DNA from: Melampsora larici-populina 98AG31
Taxonomy: Eukaryota > Basidiomycota > Pucciniomycetes > Pucciniales > Melampsoraceae
Length of the DNA: 64,000 bases
Reading direction: 5' to 3'
NCBI RefSeq assembly: GCF_000204055.1
Contig: NW_006768849.1
Span: forward strand, 62,001-126,000
Shown here piece by piece: positions 1 to 10,237 of this stretch (position 1 is its first letter; each line of letters starts with the position of its first letter). Below the pieces are notes generated by a model. It had not been told where the DNA came from and searched no databases. It was given only the letters and a program-made list of their open reading frames with translations. The translations under genes were made by a program, and so were the position numbers.

Positions 1-443
1 AGGACAATGCACAACATTGTCTTATCCAGGTCATACTGAGATTGTAGAGCTTGCGCTTTGAAGAGACCATTGGTTGAAGGGCGATTGTTTTTGGGGAGGT
101 CGAGAGATGCTAAGTTCTGTTCGGCGACGGACCGTCCCCACTGAAGCCCCAACTGGCGGTAGTTGATGAGAGTGGGAGTCTGTGAGTCAGAAGGGGTGTC
201 AAGTTCGAGTTCCTCAGGGGTGAGAGTGGCCTCAGCTTGTCGAGGCCTCTTGGTGGGACGGTTCGATGTTGATGGGACTTTCCCTCCTTGCCCTCGCCCT
301 GCTCGACCTCGTCTTGCTGTGGTTGCAGTGCGGTTACGTTTGGTAGTGGGATTGATGGCTTTGTAAGTGGAGTCTGTGTCAGAGTCAGATTCGGAGTGAG
401 GAGTGGTGACTGGGAGTCTTTGTAGTCCAGATCGAGTGGGCAT
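1..443 (-). CDS. 5' part of an unknown basic protein, runs off the window
   Basis: An open frame starts at an ATG at 441-443 on the minus strand and stays open to the window edge, about 147 codons. The N-terminus begins MPTRSGLQRLPVTTPH, followed by an acidic Ser/Asp stretch (SESDSDTDS) and a very basic Arg/Lys/Thr segment (TKRNRTATTARRGRAGRG) that resembles a nuclear localisation or nucleic-acid-binding tail. After that comes an ordinary-looking segment (ALTPEELELDTPS-like, then LINYRQLGLQWGRSVAEQNLASL). I do not recognise a family. It lies next to repeats and a copia element, so it may be the first ORF of another mobile element rather than a host gene. The frame, composition and clean ATG support coding; function is unknown. 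Confidence 0.5.
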   Translation of the reverse strand, partial: MPTRSGLQRLPVTTPHSESDSDTDSTYKAINPTTKRNRTATTARRGRAGRGQGGKVPSTSNRPTKRPRQAEATLTPEELELDTPSDSQTPTLINYRQLGLQWGRSVAEQNLASLDLPKNNRPSTNGLFKAQALQSQYDLDKTMLCIV

Positions 444-700
444 GGTGCGCTGGGGTAAAGTGAGCAGAGAGGGGTGAGGATGGGTTGATGGGCGCTTCTG
501 GTGGATGTTTTTGAATCCTGGGTTATGATTTATGTTTTTGACCCATCTTAAGAGGTAATGATGTGTAATCCTTGTGATTGTGATAAAGGTAATTGGGTAG
601 TTATCATTTTGATTAGGTTGTGATCTATGCGTTAAGGCAGTAATGGGGCTTAGTTGGTTCAAAGTTGAGGGAGGCACAGGGTAGCTGTGGTCGTGAAAAA

Positions 701-1022
701 ATGGAACAGGGAGTGATAAGTGTGACTGAGGTAGTCATGAAAATACTGAAGTAGGGAGATATGTTTTGAGGGAGTAAGGGGAGTGACTGAAGTCTGCATA
801 CTTTTGAAAGGTAGTGAGATATGAGATTTGAGGAGTTATGAATTGGCTGGGGTAGTGAGAAGATGGAATAGGTAGTGATAAGTGTGACTGAGGTAGTCAT
901 AAACATACTGGAGTAGGGAGATGTGTATTGAGAGAGTAAGGGGTGACTCGAGTCTGCATAGTTTTAAAGGGTAGTGAGATATGAGATTTGAGGAGTCATT
1001 AATTGGCTGAGGTAGTGAGAAT
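701..1022. repeat. Two-copy imperfect tandem repeat, period about 162 bp
   Basis: The block with gtgataagtgtgactgaggt at 713 recurs at 875, and the following text (agggagat, gggagtaaggg, tctgcata, gtagtgagatatgagatttg, aattggctg) repeats in the same order with substitutions and small indels. There are two copies, about 701-862 and 863-1022. The sequence is purine-rich and has no convincing ORF. The second copy ends where the putative copia 3' LTR begins, so the repeat may be the insertion site. Between 444 and 700 I see nothing else. Confidence 0.75.
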
Positions 1023-1237
1023 TGTTGCTATGGTAGTCATGGCTGTGCAGTGATGCGTAGGGGGGCAAGGCCCCCCCCTTGTAGATATGGGGACTTAGAG
1101 AGATTTCTAGGTGACCCTAGCTCCAGCTACAGGCTACAGGATTCTACCTGCTTGCCTACGGACCCCATTGGATGATACACATGTCTGTATCATCCAATAC
1201 ATTTGGTGCAATTGAGTACACACAGGTGGTTCCAACA
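1023..1237 (-). repeat. Putative copia 3' LTR (215 bp)
   Basis: Read on the plus strand the segment begins TGTTG and ends CAACA, the terminal dinucleotides and short inverted ends expected for an LTR. It starts immediately after a polypurine tract of the minus-strand element (positions 1238-1247, read GCAGGGGGGGC on the minus strand) and 14 bp beyond the pol stop codon. It contains a perfect 12-bp hairpin at 1167-1178/1187-1198 with an 8-base loop, and a G/C run near 1060-1080. No matching copy is present at the 5' side of the element, so the identification rests on position and ends only. Confidence 0.5.
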
Positions 1238-1251
1238 GCCCCCCCTGCTCA

Positions 1252-4200
1252 CTACTTTTTGATTTGAGATAAACCTAACTGATCATAACTACTTGATAAA
1301 ATGTTAGCTCCTACAGCCTTCGTCAGCACATCAGCAGGCATTTCCTTTGTGGAAACATGTGAAACCGTAATTTTTCCTTCACGCGTCAATTCTCTTATAA
1401 AGTGATGTCTTATATCTATATGTTTTGATTTATTATTGACCAAAGCTTCATTGCACAAAAACACCGCCCCTTGATTATCATTTGATAGTGGAAGTTTGAT
1501 GGGAACACTGATACTTGACTGCTGATGTAAATGTTTGAGTAATCGGCATAACCATAATCCATGCTTTGCACAATCTCCTATAGCTAAATATTCTGCCTCA
1601 GTAGTTGAAAGAGTTACACAATGCTGTCGACGACTTTTCCATGATACCAAAGATCCCTTCACAAAATACACAAAACCCGTAGTTGACCTCCTCGTGTCAA
1701 TGTCCCCAGCGTAATCCGCATCAGCATATCCCTCAACTGGTAAGTTCTTAGCCTTGCTCGTCCCAAACATTAGGTCGAAAGATGACGTTCGCCGCACGTA
1801 GCGTAGTAGATGTTTGACTGCTGCCCAATGCGTTTGGTTGTGGCGGGAATTGAAACATGAAAGATAACTGACCGCATAGGCTATGTCCGGTCTGGTCTGC
1901 ACTGAAAGAAAATTGAGCATTCCGACGGCACACCGGTACTCCTCTATTTCCTCTGATTCCTCAAGAGACGGAGTTGTTAGTCTGATGTTTTGGGGCAATG
2001 GTGTCTTGACTCCATTGCATTGAGACATACCAAAGCGTTCGAGCATCGCGTCACAGTAATGAGACTGATCTAGAGTTATGGTTTGTTGAGACCGGTCACG
2101 TTTGATGTGTATGCCGAGGTGGAGAGACGGGTTTTCGTTCCAACGGAATTTGTAGTGTTGGCTGAGATTGGTTCAAAACTGCTTTAAGAAAGACTTGCTG
2201 TTTGAAAAAGCCATGCCGTCGTCAACGTGCATAGGTATATGTATGAATAAGTCTCCATCCCTCAGAGTGTACAAGGAGTTGTCAACAGGACAGACTTTGA
2301 ATCCCATGCTTTTGAGTTTGGTGTCAAAGTTGTCATTGAACTCTCGATGCGCTTGACAAGTACCGTAAAGAGATCTGTCGAGTTCTACTACATGTTTAGG
2401 CTTTGATGTATCTCTGAATCCCGTTACTTGACGAACATAAACACGATGCTTAATCTTCCCGTTCAGAAAAGCCGTCTCGATATCAAACTGCTCCATTTCT
2501 AGATTGTCCGTAGCAGCAAGAGCGTATAGGGTTCGTAAGGTGTCGGTCAGGCCAACTGAAGCATATGTGGAGTCGAAATCAACACCCTTGATTTGATGAT
2601 TGCCGCCAGCTACCCAACGAGCCTTGTACTTAGTGATTCGTGAGAATTCATCCCTCTTTCGTTTGAGTCGCCACATGCCGGGTAAGATGTTAGCATCTGG
2701 AGGAGGTTCCACAAGGCGACCAACTTCATGAATTTGTAAGGACATAAACTCCTCTGCCATTGCTGCTAACCATTCTTCTTGATTTGGACCTTTCATTGCT
2801 TGAGAGTATGATGGTTCATCATTTTCTGGACCATCGTCAGTCTGGCTAATCGAAGCTTGATTGAGTTCCGCAACGGTGTGATAGCCTATCAGATTCCCAA
2901 GTCGTTCAACTGGGGCTGCTCCTTGCTCTGATCGTCGTGGTACAGGTGGTGGTATTGCAGGAGGAGTAGGGATTTGCAGAAAGTCATGAATTGCGTCAGT
3001 GGTCGATTGTGATGAGGTAGGAATATCCCAGACTTCATCCCATGAATCATCATTTAGAATCGTCAGTTCTTCCGTTGTCAACTTGTCAAGATGCCGAAGG
3101 GGAAAAGAACCTTCATCAAATATCACGTCATTGGAAATCATGATGCGATTGGATTTCGGATCCCAGAGCCGATACGCGTTTGAATTCTTCTCGTACCCTA
3201 CCATTATCGTCTTTATTGAACGTGGAATCAGTTTGTTTTGATGACCAGGTGGAATGGAGTACGCTAAGCAACCAATGACCCTTAGTCGGTTGTACGGGAG
3301 GTTAGGCACTTTCATGTTGAGCGCAAGCGTCTGCCACGCATATTTGGGACAGTTGAACTTTACAGATTTGGAGGGACACAGGTTGAGAACAAATGATGTC
3401 GCCATCATTACCTCACCCCAAAGACGAACAGGCAGATTGCCGTGTATAAGCTGAGCTCGTAGGCGTGAAGCAGCAGTCCTGTTGAAACGCTCCACTACAG
3501 AGTTTTGTTCAGGACTCTCAGGTGGGCCCATTTCATGCACTATGCCATTTTCACGAAGATATTGATTGAATTCATTACTTGTAAATTCTCCACCTCGGTT
3601 GGTTTTGAACACAGAAATTTTATTATTAGGAGCATGATTTGAAAGCATTGAATGAAATTGTTTAAAGGCCTCAAACGCCTGAGATTTTGTTTTAAGAAGT
3701 ATAACCCAATTTTTGCGAGTAGCATCATCTATAAGTACCATAGTGTAAAGATAACCCCCAGTACTTGCAGCAGGAAATGGACCTGCGAGATCACAATGCA
3801 CCCGATAACCAGGGATTTCAGACCTCGGCAAAGCGCCAGTATGGCTGCTCCTCGCCTGTTTCCCCAAGGTGCAGGCTTCGCAAGTCTTCGATGCATCCGG
3901 ATTAAGTCGTAGGACATCCTCCATGACACTTGAGGTACTCCTGTGATTTAGATGACCAAACCGTTGATGCCATAAGTCAGTATTGTTAGGATTTGATGAC
4001 TTGACGAAAGACGCACGTGGTTCGGAGTAATGATAGAACTTCCAGAATCCACCGGGACCGGCATCCTTGTAAGCTGGAAGGATGTGCTTCGAGTTCGAGA
4101 AATACATGTTGAGATCATTGGTGTTCGTGCCATAGTGTGGATCAACCATCTTGAACCCAGATTCGTATAGCTCAGTGACCAAAATGAGGTTTGCAGGAAG

Positions 4201-4974
4201 AGACGGTGAGTAAAGAACGTTGGGTATTTCAACAAGAGAAGGCGATCCATCCGGTCCAAAAGCGTGAAGCTTTGCCGTACCCATCTTGGTGGCAACAATG
4301 CGGGACGAGTTATCGGCATTTGCCACATTAATCCATACTGGAGCAACATCACGTAGATCATCAAGCATCAGCGCGTCTCCAAACATGTGCCTGTTGCAAG
4401 CAGTGTCGGCTAGCGTGGCTTTGTGAGTGTCAGATGGAGATGGATAGCTTGGTGAAGCAACAAATGAGACCTCGTCGATTACCGGTGTCGCAATTGTATT
4501 GTAGGATGTCGCAAACTGGCATGCCGCTTCACTGGTATGATTCGGAACAGGGGCTGCAGTACTCGGTGTCGGAGTAGTCGCCTGAGTCGGTTGAGATGAA
4601 GCTTCGGTATTAAACCCGACAACTCCAACAGCTGCGAGCTGATTATACCTTCGTATCTTCTCTGAATCAGTAAGCCCTTGGTTGGATGATGGCTGACTAC
4701 TATTCATCGGTCGAGTTGGACCACGGTTTCGCCTCTGCTTCATGCATACACCGTTAGTGTGCGTGAACTGCCAGTGCTCTTGTAGAACACAAGGTGCATT
4801 GGGGGATTTATCGGTACGAGGGATTGTCAGACAATGAGCTGGAGCAGGCGGATGCTTGATCGAAGCAGCCATGGCTATCGGGTTCTCATCAACTGTGCTG
4901 AGAGCAGACTTCGTTCGTAGACGGGATACGACTTTCGATGTTGTGAGATTCTTCATATCTCCAAACATTTGATC
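1252..4974 (-). pseudogene. Ty1/copia pol: protease, integrase, reverse transcriptase, RNase H (inactivated)
   Basis: One reading frame encodes the copia order PR-INT-RT-RH. A zinc-knuckle-like CVLQEHWQFTHTNGVC lies near the start, then a protease motif (LADTACNRHMFGD), the pre-integrase region (DLWHQRFGHLNHRS ... CEACTLGKQ), the integrase core (HCDLAGPF; SPEQNSVVERFNR), the RT (FDIETAFLNG; MHVDDG) and RNase H ending near 1252. It is dead twice over. An in-frame TGA at 2173-2175 splits the RT, with frame and homology continuing across it. The second integrase catalytic Asp, normally in TDxGGEF, is Asn (KTNRGGEF, near 3580-3600). The frame is also separated from gag only by a TGA at 4975-4977, so the ancestor was probably a single Gag-Pol ORF. 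ATG at 4966-4968 is the first Met after that stop. Confidence 0.93.
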
Positions 4975-5668
4975 TCAAATCGTTGCAAATTGATCGCTTG
5001 GAAAACTTAGAAGAAGGAAAACAGATAAAAGCTTGTTGCTAATCTTCAGATCATCATCACTTGCAGTGGCCTCTGCGATTTGTGTATGTAGATCACTGAT
5101 CCCATCAAGGAAGGTGGAAATCGTTTTGGAACCGTTAAAGCGTACGGTAGCAACTTTGGCTATGAGTGCAGCCACTTCCAAGCCGTCGTCTTGAGAAGCT
5201 TGGGCATGTAAAAGCTCATATGCTTTCTTGGGGTCTTCGATTCCCCGAATAGCAGGTAAGCGAGTAGGCTCAACCGTGCATCTAATGACTTCTAGAACAG
5301 ACGCGCGTTCAGCTTCGAGCTGCTCGACCTTATCAAAATCTTTCGCATCGGTCTCAGATAGGGAGGTGTCGCGTTCTACGTGTTTCCAAAGTTTGCGACT
5401 CTTCAGGTACGTTTTGATTCCAAGTACCCAATCAACCTTGTTGGTGTGGTTGAGCTTCGGTATTTGTGCTAGTAGAAGTGAAGAGTGCGAAACGTTGGCG
5501 TTGGAAGACATGACAGGAGGCGTCACGGCTTCCTTCGACTCTGTATGTGGGGTAGAGATCGACGGATTGTTTGGTTCAGGATCGACAGTTGAGTTTGGGA
5601 GGGTGGGTTGGTCAGATTGACTGGGATCTGTAGGTTCTGTCGGATCCAGAGTGATATAGTTTTCGTGG
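4975..5668 (-). pseudogene. Ty1/copia gag region
   Basis: This is the upstream part of the same frame as pol. The first in-frame ATG is 5509-5511 (MSSNANVSHSSLLLAQIPKL), but the frame stays open upstream to about 5668 through a Pro/Ser/Thr-rich segment (ENYITLDPTEPTDPSQSDQ) with no ATG, so the original start codon may be lost. The conserved gag core KVDWVLGIKTYLKSRKLWKHVE and a long helical region (residues of the type LRVIRCTVEP ... LLSVFLLLSFPSDQF) are typical of copia UBN2-type gag. It ends in TGA at 4975-4977 followed directly by in-frame DQMFGDMKNL of pol. No zinc knuckle lies in this part. Confidence 0.85.
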
Positions 5669-5673
5669 GGTTA

Positions 5674-6423
5674 AGACTGTATCACTAAGGTTTGACAATT
5701 GAATTGAGGTATTATGGTTCTCCGGACTTCGAAATGAAAGATTCGAATGCCTAATTCAATTATCGGAAGAATCTGGAACAATACCAGGTTCGATTAAAAG
5801 TATTTCAAGTTTAAATTAGACGGTTTCTCGTGCCAAGAGATCGTATTTATAACTTTAATCTACTATCGTTGAGTATCGAGAATCGTTTAAAGCTGTAAGC
5901 CTGGGCTCATAACCTATTGGGATCTCAGATCCCTGATCAAGATCAAACAACAACAAATATCAGTCAGATAAACTAGGAGGGACAGTGATGGTCCGGAGAG
6001 GTTATTTGGAGATGATGTTTGTTGTGTGAGAAAACTTCTAAGATTGATGATATTTCTTTTTATCTAAACAAACACATAAATGAAACTGGAAATGAAAACA
6101 ATTATTAGAACACAGCATACCTGATCAAGATCAAACAACAACAAATATCAGTCAGATAAACTAGGAGGGACAGTGATGGTCCGGAGAGGTTATTTGGAGA
6201 TGATGTTTGTTGTGTGAGAAAACTTCTAAGATTGATGAAGAAGAAGTAAGAAGTTTTCTCAAGAGACAAGTTTGATATACTAGATCTGCCGATACAAAAC
6301 AAGGTTAGGTTTAGAAACAAAATGTATTGAGTATCAGACATTGTACAAGTTTATTTTAATATGTAATTGTAATTCATCCTACGCAACACAATGAAATCTT
6401 ATAACAGAAACTTGGTTCCAACA
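5674..6423 (-). repeat. Probable copia-type 5' LTR/leader with an internal duplication
   Basis: On the minus strand this block starts TGTTGGAACC at 6423, a typical copia LTR start, and runs to the gag leader. It has no long ORF. The same first 11 bases (TGTTGGAACCA) occur at the 3' LTR start (1237), but similarity stops there, so this is not a simple LTR pair. It includes two perfect 119-bp direct copies. The outer edge lies exactly where recognisable gypsy RT sequence begins (6424), consistent with insertion into that element, although the other half of the gypsy RT is not found on the far side. Confidence 0.4.
5932..6238. repeat. Perfect 119-bp direct repeat, offset 188 bp
   Basis: Positions 5932-6050 and 6120-6238 are identical base for base, beginning cctgatcaagatcaaacaac and ending agattgatga. 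The copies are separated by 69 bp of unrelated AT-rich sequence. Perfect identity suggests a recent duplication, or an assembly artefact, inside the LTR/leader region. Confidence 0.95.
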
Positions 6424-9028
6424 TTACGATGCCGTTTGGACCTACGGGAGCTGTGGGATGGTTCCAGTATTTTATTCAAGATATCTTACTTGGCAGAATA
6501 GGAAAAGATGTAGAAGCCTTCATTGACGACATCATGATTCATACCAAGGACGGAGTTGATCACGAGCAAGCGGTGGAAAGTGTACTGGAGATACTGAGTA
6601 AACATTCTCTTTGGTTGAAACCGGAAAAATGCGAGTTCTCACGTTCAGAAGTCGAATACCTTGGTCTTATCATCTCGGAAAACAAAGTTTGAATGGACCC
6701 TGCCAAGGTTAAAGCAGTGACGGATTGGCCAACACCAAAGAATACATCTGAAGTACTACGGTTTATTGGATTCTCGAATTTGTACAGAAGATTCATTGGC
6801 CAGTTCTCTAAAATGGCACAACCGTTACACGATTTGACACGTAAGGATACTAGCTTTACCTGGAATGATGAAAGGCAGAAGGCATTCGACTCCTTGAAAT
6901 CAGCCTTTACAACGGCCCCAGTTCTCAAAATCGCCGACCCGTACCAGCCGTTCGTACTTGAGTGTGATTGCTCTGACTTTGCATTAGGAGCGGTGCTGTC
7001 ACAGAAAGGCGATGACGACGAGCTTCACCCGGTGGCCTACCTCTCACGTTCCCTAATTCCAGCGGAGCGGAATTATGAAATTTTCGATAAGGAACTATTG
7101 GCGCTAGTGGCTTCATTTAAAGAATGGTGCCAGTATCTTGAGGGTAACCCGCACAGACTGGATGTAATTGTTTATACGGATCACAAGAACCTGGAGAGTT
7201 TTATGACTACTAAACAGTTGACTAGGAGGCAGGCCAGATGGGCGGAAACTTTAGGTTGTTTTGATTTTGTTATTAAGTTCAGACCAGGTCGCCACTCAAC
7301 ACAACCGGATGCATTGTCTAGACGCCCAGATTTACAACCTTCGCAAGACGAAAAACTAACATTTGGCCAATTGTTACGACCAGCTAACATCACGGAGGAT
7401 ACCTTTGCATCTGTGGACGCCTTCGAAGCCCAATTTAGTTGTGAGGACGTCGGGGACACCCGAAAGCTGCCGAGTGGTTCCAACTAGATGTTCTGGGAGC
7501 TGGGGTGGAAGAAGACAAGACTGAAGTCAACTTTAAGTCCGACGTACAATTGATCGACGAAGTGCGGAATCTTACCAGTGAAGACAAGAACCTCAAGGAA
7601 ATCATGACTGCGGTGCTGAATCCTGTGTCATCAAAGGTCAAAGCAGCGTTAACCAAATATCAGGTTGTAGACGGTGTGGTATATAAAGGGGGGAAAATCA
7701 TAGTACCTGATAACCAAGACCTGAAAACTGACATCCTTCGCACTTATCACGATAGCAAGCTAGCAGGCCATCCGGGCAGAACCAAGACGTTGAACCTGGT
7801 GAAGAGGCAATACACGTGGTCAGGTCTGAAGAATTTTGTCAACCGATACGTCGAAGGTTGCTCGTCGTGCCAAAGGGTTAAACCCTCATTAATGAAGCCT
7901 TTCGGCACTCTCGAGCCTCTCCCCATACCCGCTGGCCCTTGGACCGACATCGCATACGACCTTATTACTGGTTTACCATCATCACAGGGGAACGATAGCA
8001 TCCTAACGGTGATTGACAGACTTACAAAAATGGCACACTTCGTGGCCTGTAAGGAGACGGATGGTGCCGAACGCCTGGCTGACATTATGATGAAAGAAAT
8101 CTGGAGGTTGCATGGAACGCCGAAGACGATCGTGTCGGATAGGGGTAGTGTATTTGTATCAAAGATCACTTCTCAGCTCAATAAGCGGTTAGGTATCAAG
8201 TTACAACCATCAACGGTGTATCACCCTCGTACCGATGGACAGTCTGAGATAGCAAACAAAGTAGTGGAGCAATACTTACGCCACTTTGTTTCTTACCATC
8301 AGGATGACTGGACCTCCTTATTAGCACCAGCCGAATTCGCTTATAACAACAACACGCACACGTCAACCGGAATGTCGCCCTTCAAAGCAAATTACGGCTA
8401 CAACCTGAGTTTAGGATCAATACCCTCCGAAGAACAGTGTATACCTGTAGTCGAAGAACGCCTACAAAGGCTAGCGGAAGTCCAAATGGAACTTCAATGC
8501 TGCTTAGCAGGAGCTCAAGAATCGATGAAGCACCAGTTTGACAAGGGGGTAAGGCCAACTCCTGTGTGGAAAGTAGGCGAGAGGGTATGGCTTAGTAGCC
8601 GCAACATATCCACCACAAGGCCGAGCCCAAAGATGGACCATAGATGGCTAGGACCATTTAGTATTGTCAAACAAATCTCAACTTCTGCCTATAAGTTAAA
8701 ATTACCGCTGACCATGAAGGGCGTCCATCCTGTCTTCCACGTGTCCGTTTTGAGGAAGTTTGAACCAGATACCATCACATCTCGGAAAAGTTCACCACCA
8801 CCTCCAATTGAAATACGAGGAGAGGACAAGTGGGAAATTGCTTCAATCCTGGACGCTAGGAAGAGGTATAATAAGGTGGAATATTTAGTGAGTTGGAAAG
8901 GTTATGGGAAGGAGGAGGACTCATGGGAACCAGCAAGTAATTTAATCAACGCGCAAGACATGGTAAATGAATTTAATCTAAGGTTTCCTCAAGCTACAAG
9001 TAAGTACAAAAGGTCACGGAGAAAATGA
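6424..9028 (+). pseudogene. Ty3/gypsy chromovirus pol 3' part: RT, RNase H, integrase, chromodomain
   Basis: Coding similarity starts abruptly inside the RT (MPFGPTGAVGWFQ; AFIDDIMIHTK carries the catalytic DD) and runs through the thumb (LWLKPEKCEFSRSEVEYLG), RNase H (FVLECDCSDFALGAVL; VYTDHKNLESF), integrase zinc finger (GHPGRTK ... CSSCQRVKP), integrase core (DLITGLP; VSDRGSVF; DGQSEIAN) and a C-terminal chromodomain (YLVSWKGYGKEEDSWEPASNL), ending TGA at 9026-9028. The RT half upstream is missing. Two lesions break it: TGA at 6690-6692 in an otherwise continuous frame, and a one-base frame change between 7462 and 7472, after which the frame continues as AEWFQLDVLGAGVEED. The integrase ORF from 7505 to 9028 is intact and keeps its D, D and E residues. 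Confidence 0.95.
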
Positions 9029-9124
9029 GAGTGGGTCAAGCTTTTTCCCACTGGGTTTTTTAATGCTGACCTGGGGAAAGGAGGCAGAACTGCAAGAGGA
9101 GTTTGGGCCTTAAAGGGGGAATAC

Positions 9125-9428
9125 TGTAATAATCCTTATACCGGATTATGCTTGTAGTGTGATGAGCAGGGATTTTCACCCCTCACCGTTGTATCTCTAT
9201 TAGACTCACACTGCAATCTAGTTACCTATTGGATAGCACCCTTTCTGGCTCTCTCCTTAGTCCCTGCTGCGTACTGGTTCATAACATTAGCCCCGGCTTT
9301 CAGACCCGAGCGACTTTTGGCAATATCTCAAGATCCGTCTCAGCTATTGAGAAATGCAGAGCAGGATTTTGTGTAGGGAACCAGTGCACAGAATCTTTGT
9401 TTTGGGAGTTTAGGCATTGATAATTACA
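9125..9428 (+). repeat. Gypsy 3' LTR (304 bp)
   Basis: It follows the gypsy stop codon by about 100 bp and a polypurine tract at 9113-9120 (AAAGGGGG). It begins TGTAATAATCC and ends GATAATTACA, giving 6-bp inverted ends TGTAAT/ATTACA and the TG...CA termini of LTRs. No second copy exists in the window because the 5' half of the element is absent. The next 800 bp (9429-10237) hold no gene I can support. Confidence 0.65.
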
Positions 9429-10237
9429 AAAAAAGGTTTCATAATGAGGAGGTGGTTTTGGCAAAATGCCCCGGCTGATCTCACGCTTCAAATTTCACAT
9501 TAGCCGTAAGTCCCTCGCTCAAGCCTTGGGCCTTTGGCGTGAGGGACTTTGTTAAGTTTGGCTCAATTTAAACTTTTGAATTTACATGTTTATGAATTGC
9601 ATAGGTGAACTTGATCATTTTTTGAGCCGGGAAAAGTTTGCCTGTTTCACCAAAGGTAAAATACAAATGTCAACCAATTTTACATAACTAGTTTGTGATT
9701 ATTTGAATCAAACAAAGCCATGAATTACAAAGTTGGAACTTTGTAGTCATAAAAAGGACACCTGGTCCCAATGCTGCAAAATTCATGGTGGAATTAGGAA
9801 TTAGGGGGTGTCAAATTCGGCTTTTTACAACAACAAAACTGCAGAAATCTTTTTACATTTTTTCAGCAAAAAGTGGTGCAATTGTACAGCTGTTCATGAA
9901 ATTCCTGTTCTGTTTGCAAAATCTCACAAATTTGTTGTAGGGATATGACCTGGCCCTGGACCTGCCTTGATGATGATATACACAAATGCCGGCGAGTGTA
10001 CCAGGCACCCCAGCCAGGCCAGAGGCCTGTGAACTTTTCCTTTGGAAAGTCAAAGTTGCAAGATCAACCCAATCAAAGTACGAATCATTGACCATGCTCA
10101 CCTGACTGATGTGAGAATTTTGCTAAACTTTTTTCTACCTTTTGTTTTGATCAGGTCAAATCCCTCAATGGTGCTACCTCAAGGATGCACTGATTTGTCT
10201 AGTTGTCAATCAGAAGCTACCAATATCCTTAATTGAT

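Noticed and set aside
1748..1933. Frames antisense or alternate to copia and gypsy pol
   Set aside because: Shadow frames within clearly coding pol sequence.
6105..6341. 78-codon minus-strand open frame
   Set aside because: Lies in the copia LTR/leader over the 119-bp duplication; sequence is low-complexity Leu/Ser-rich with no family resemblance.
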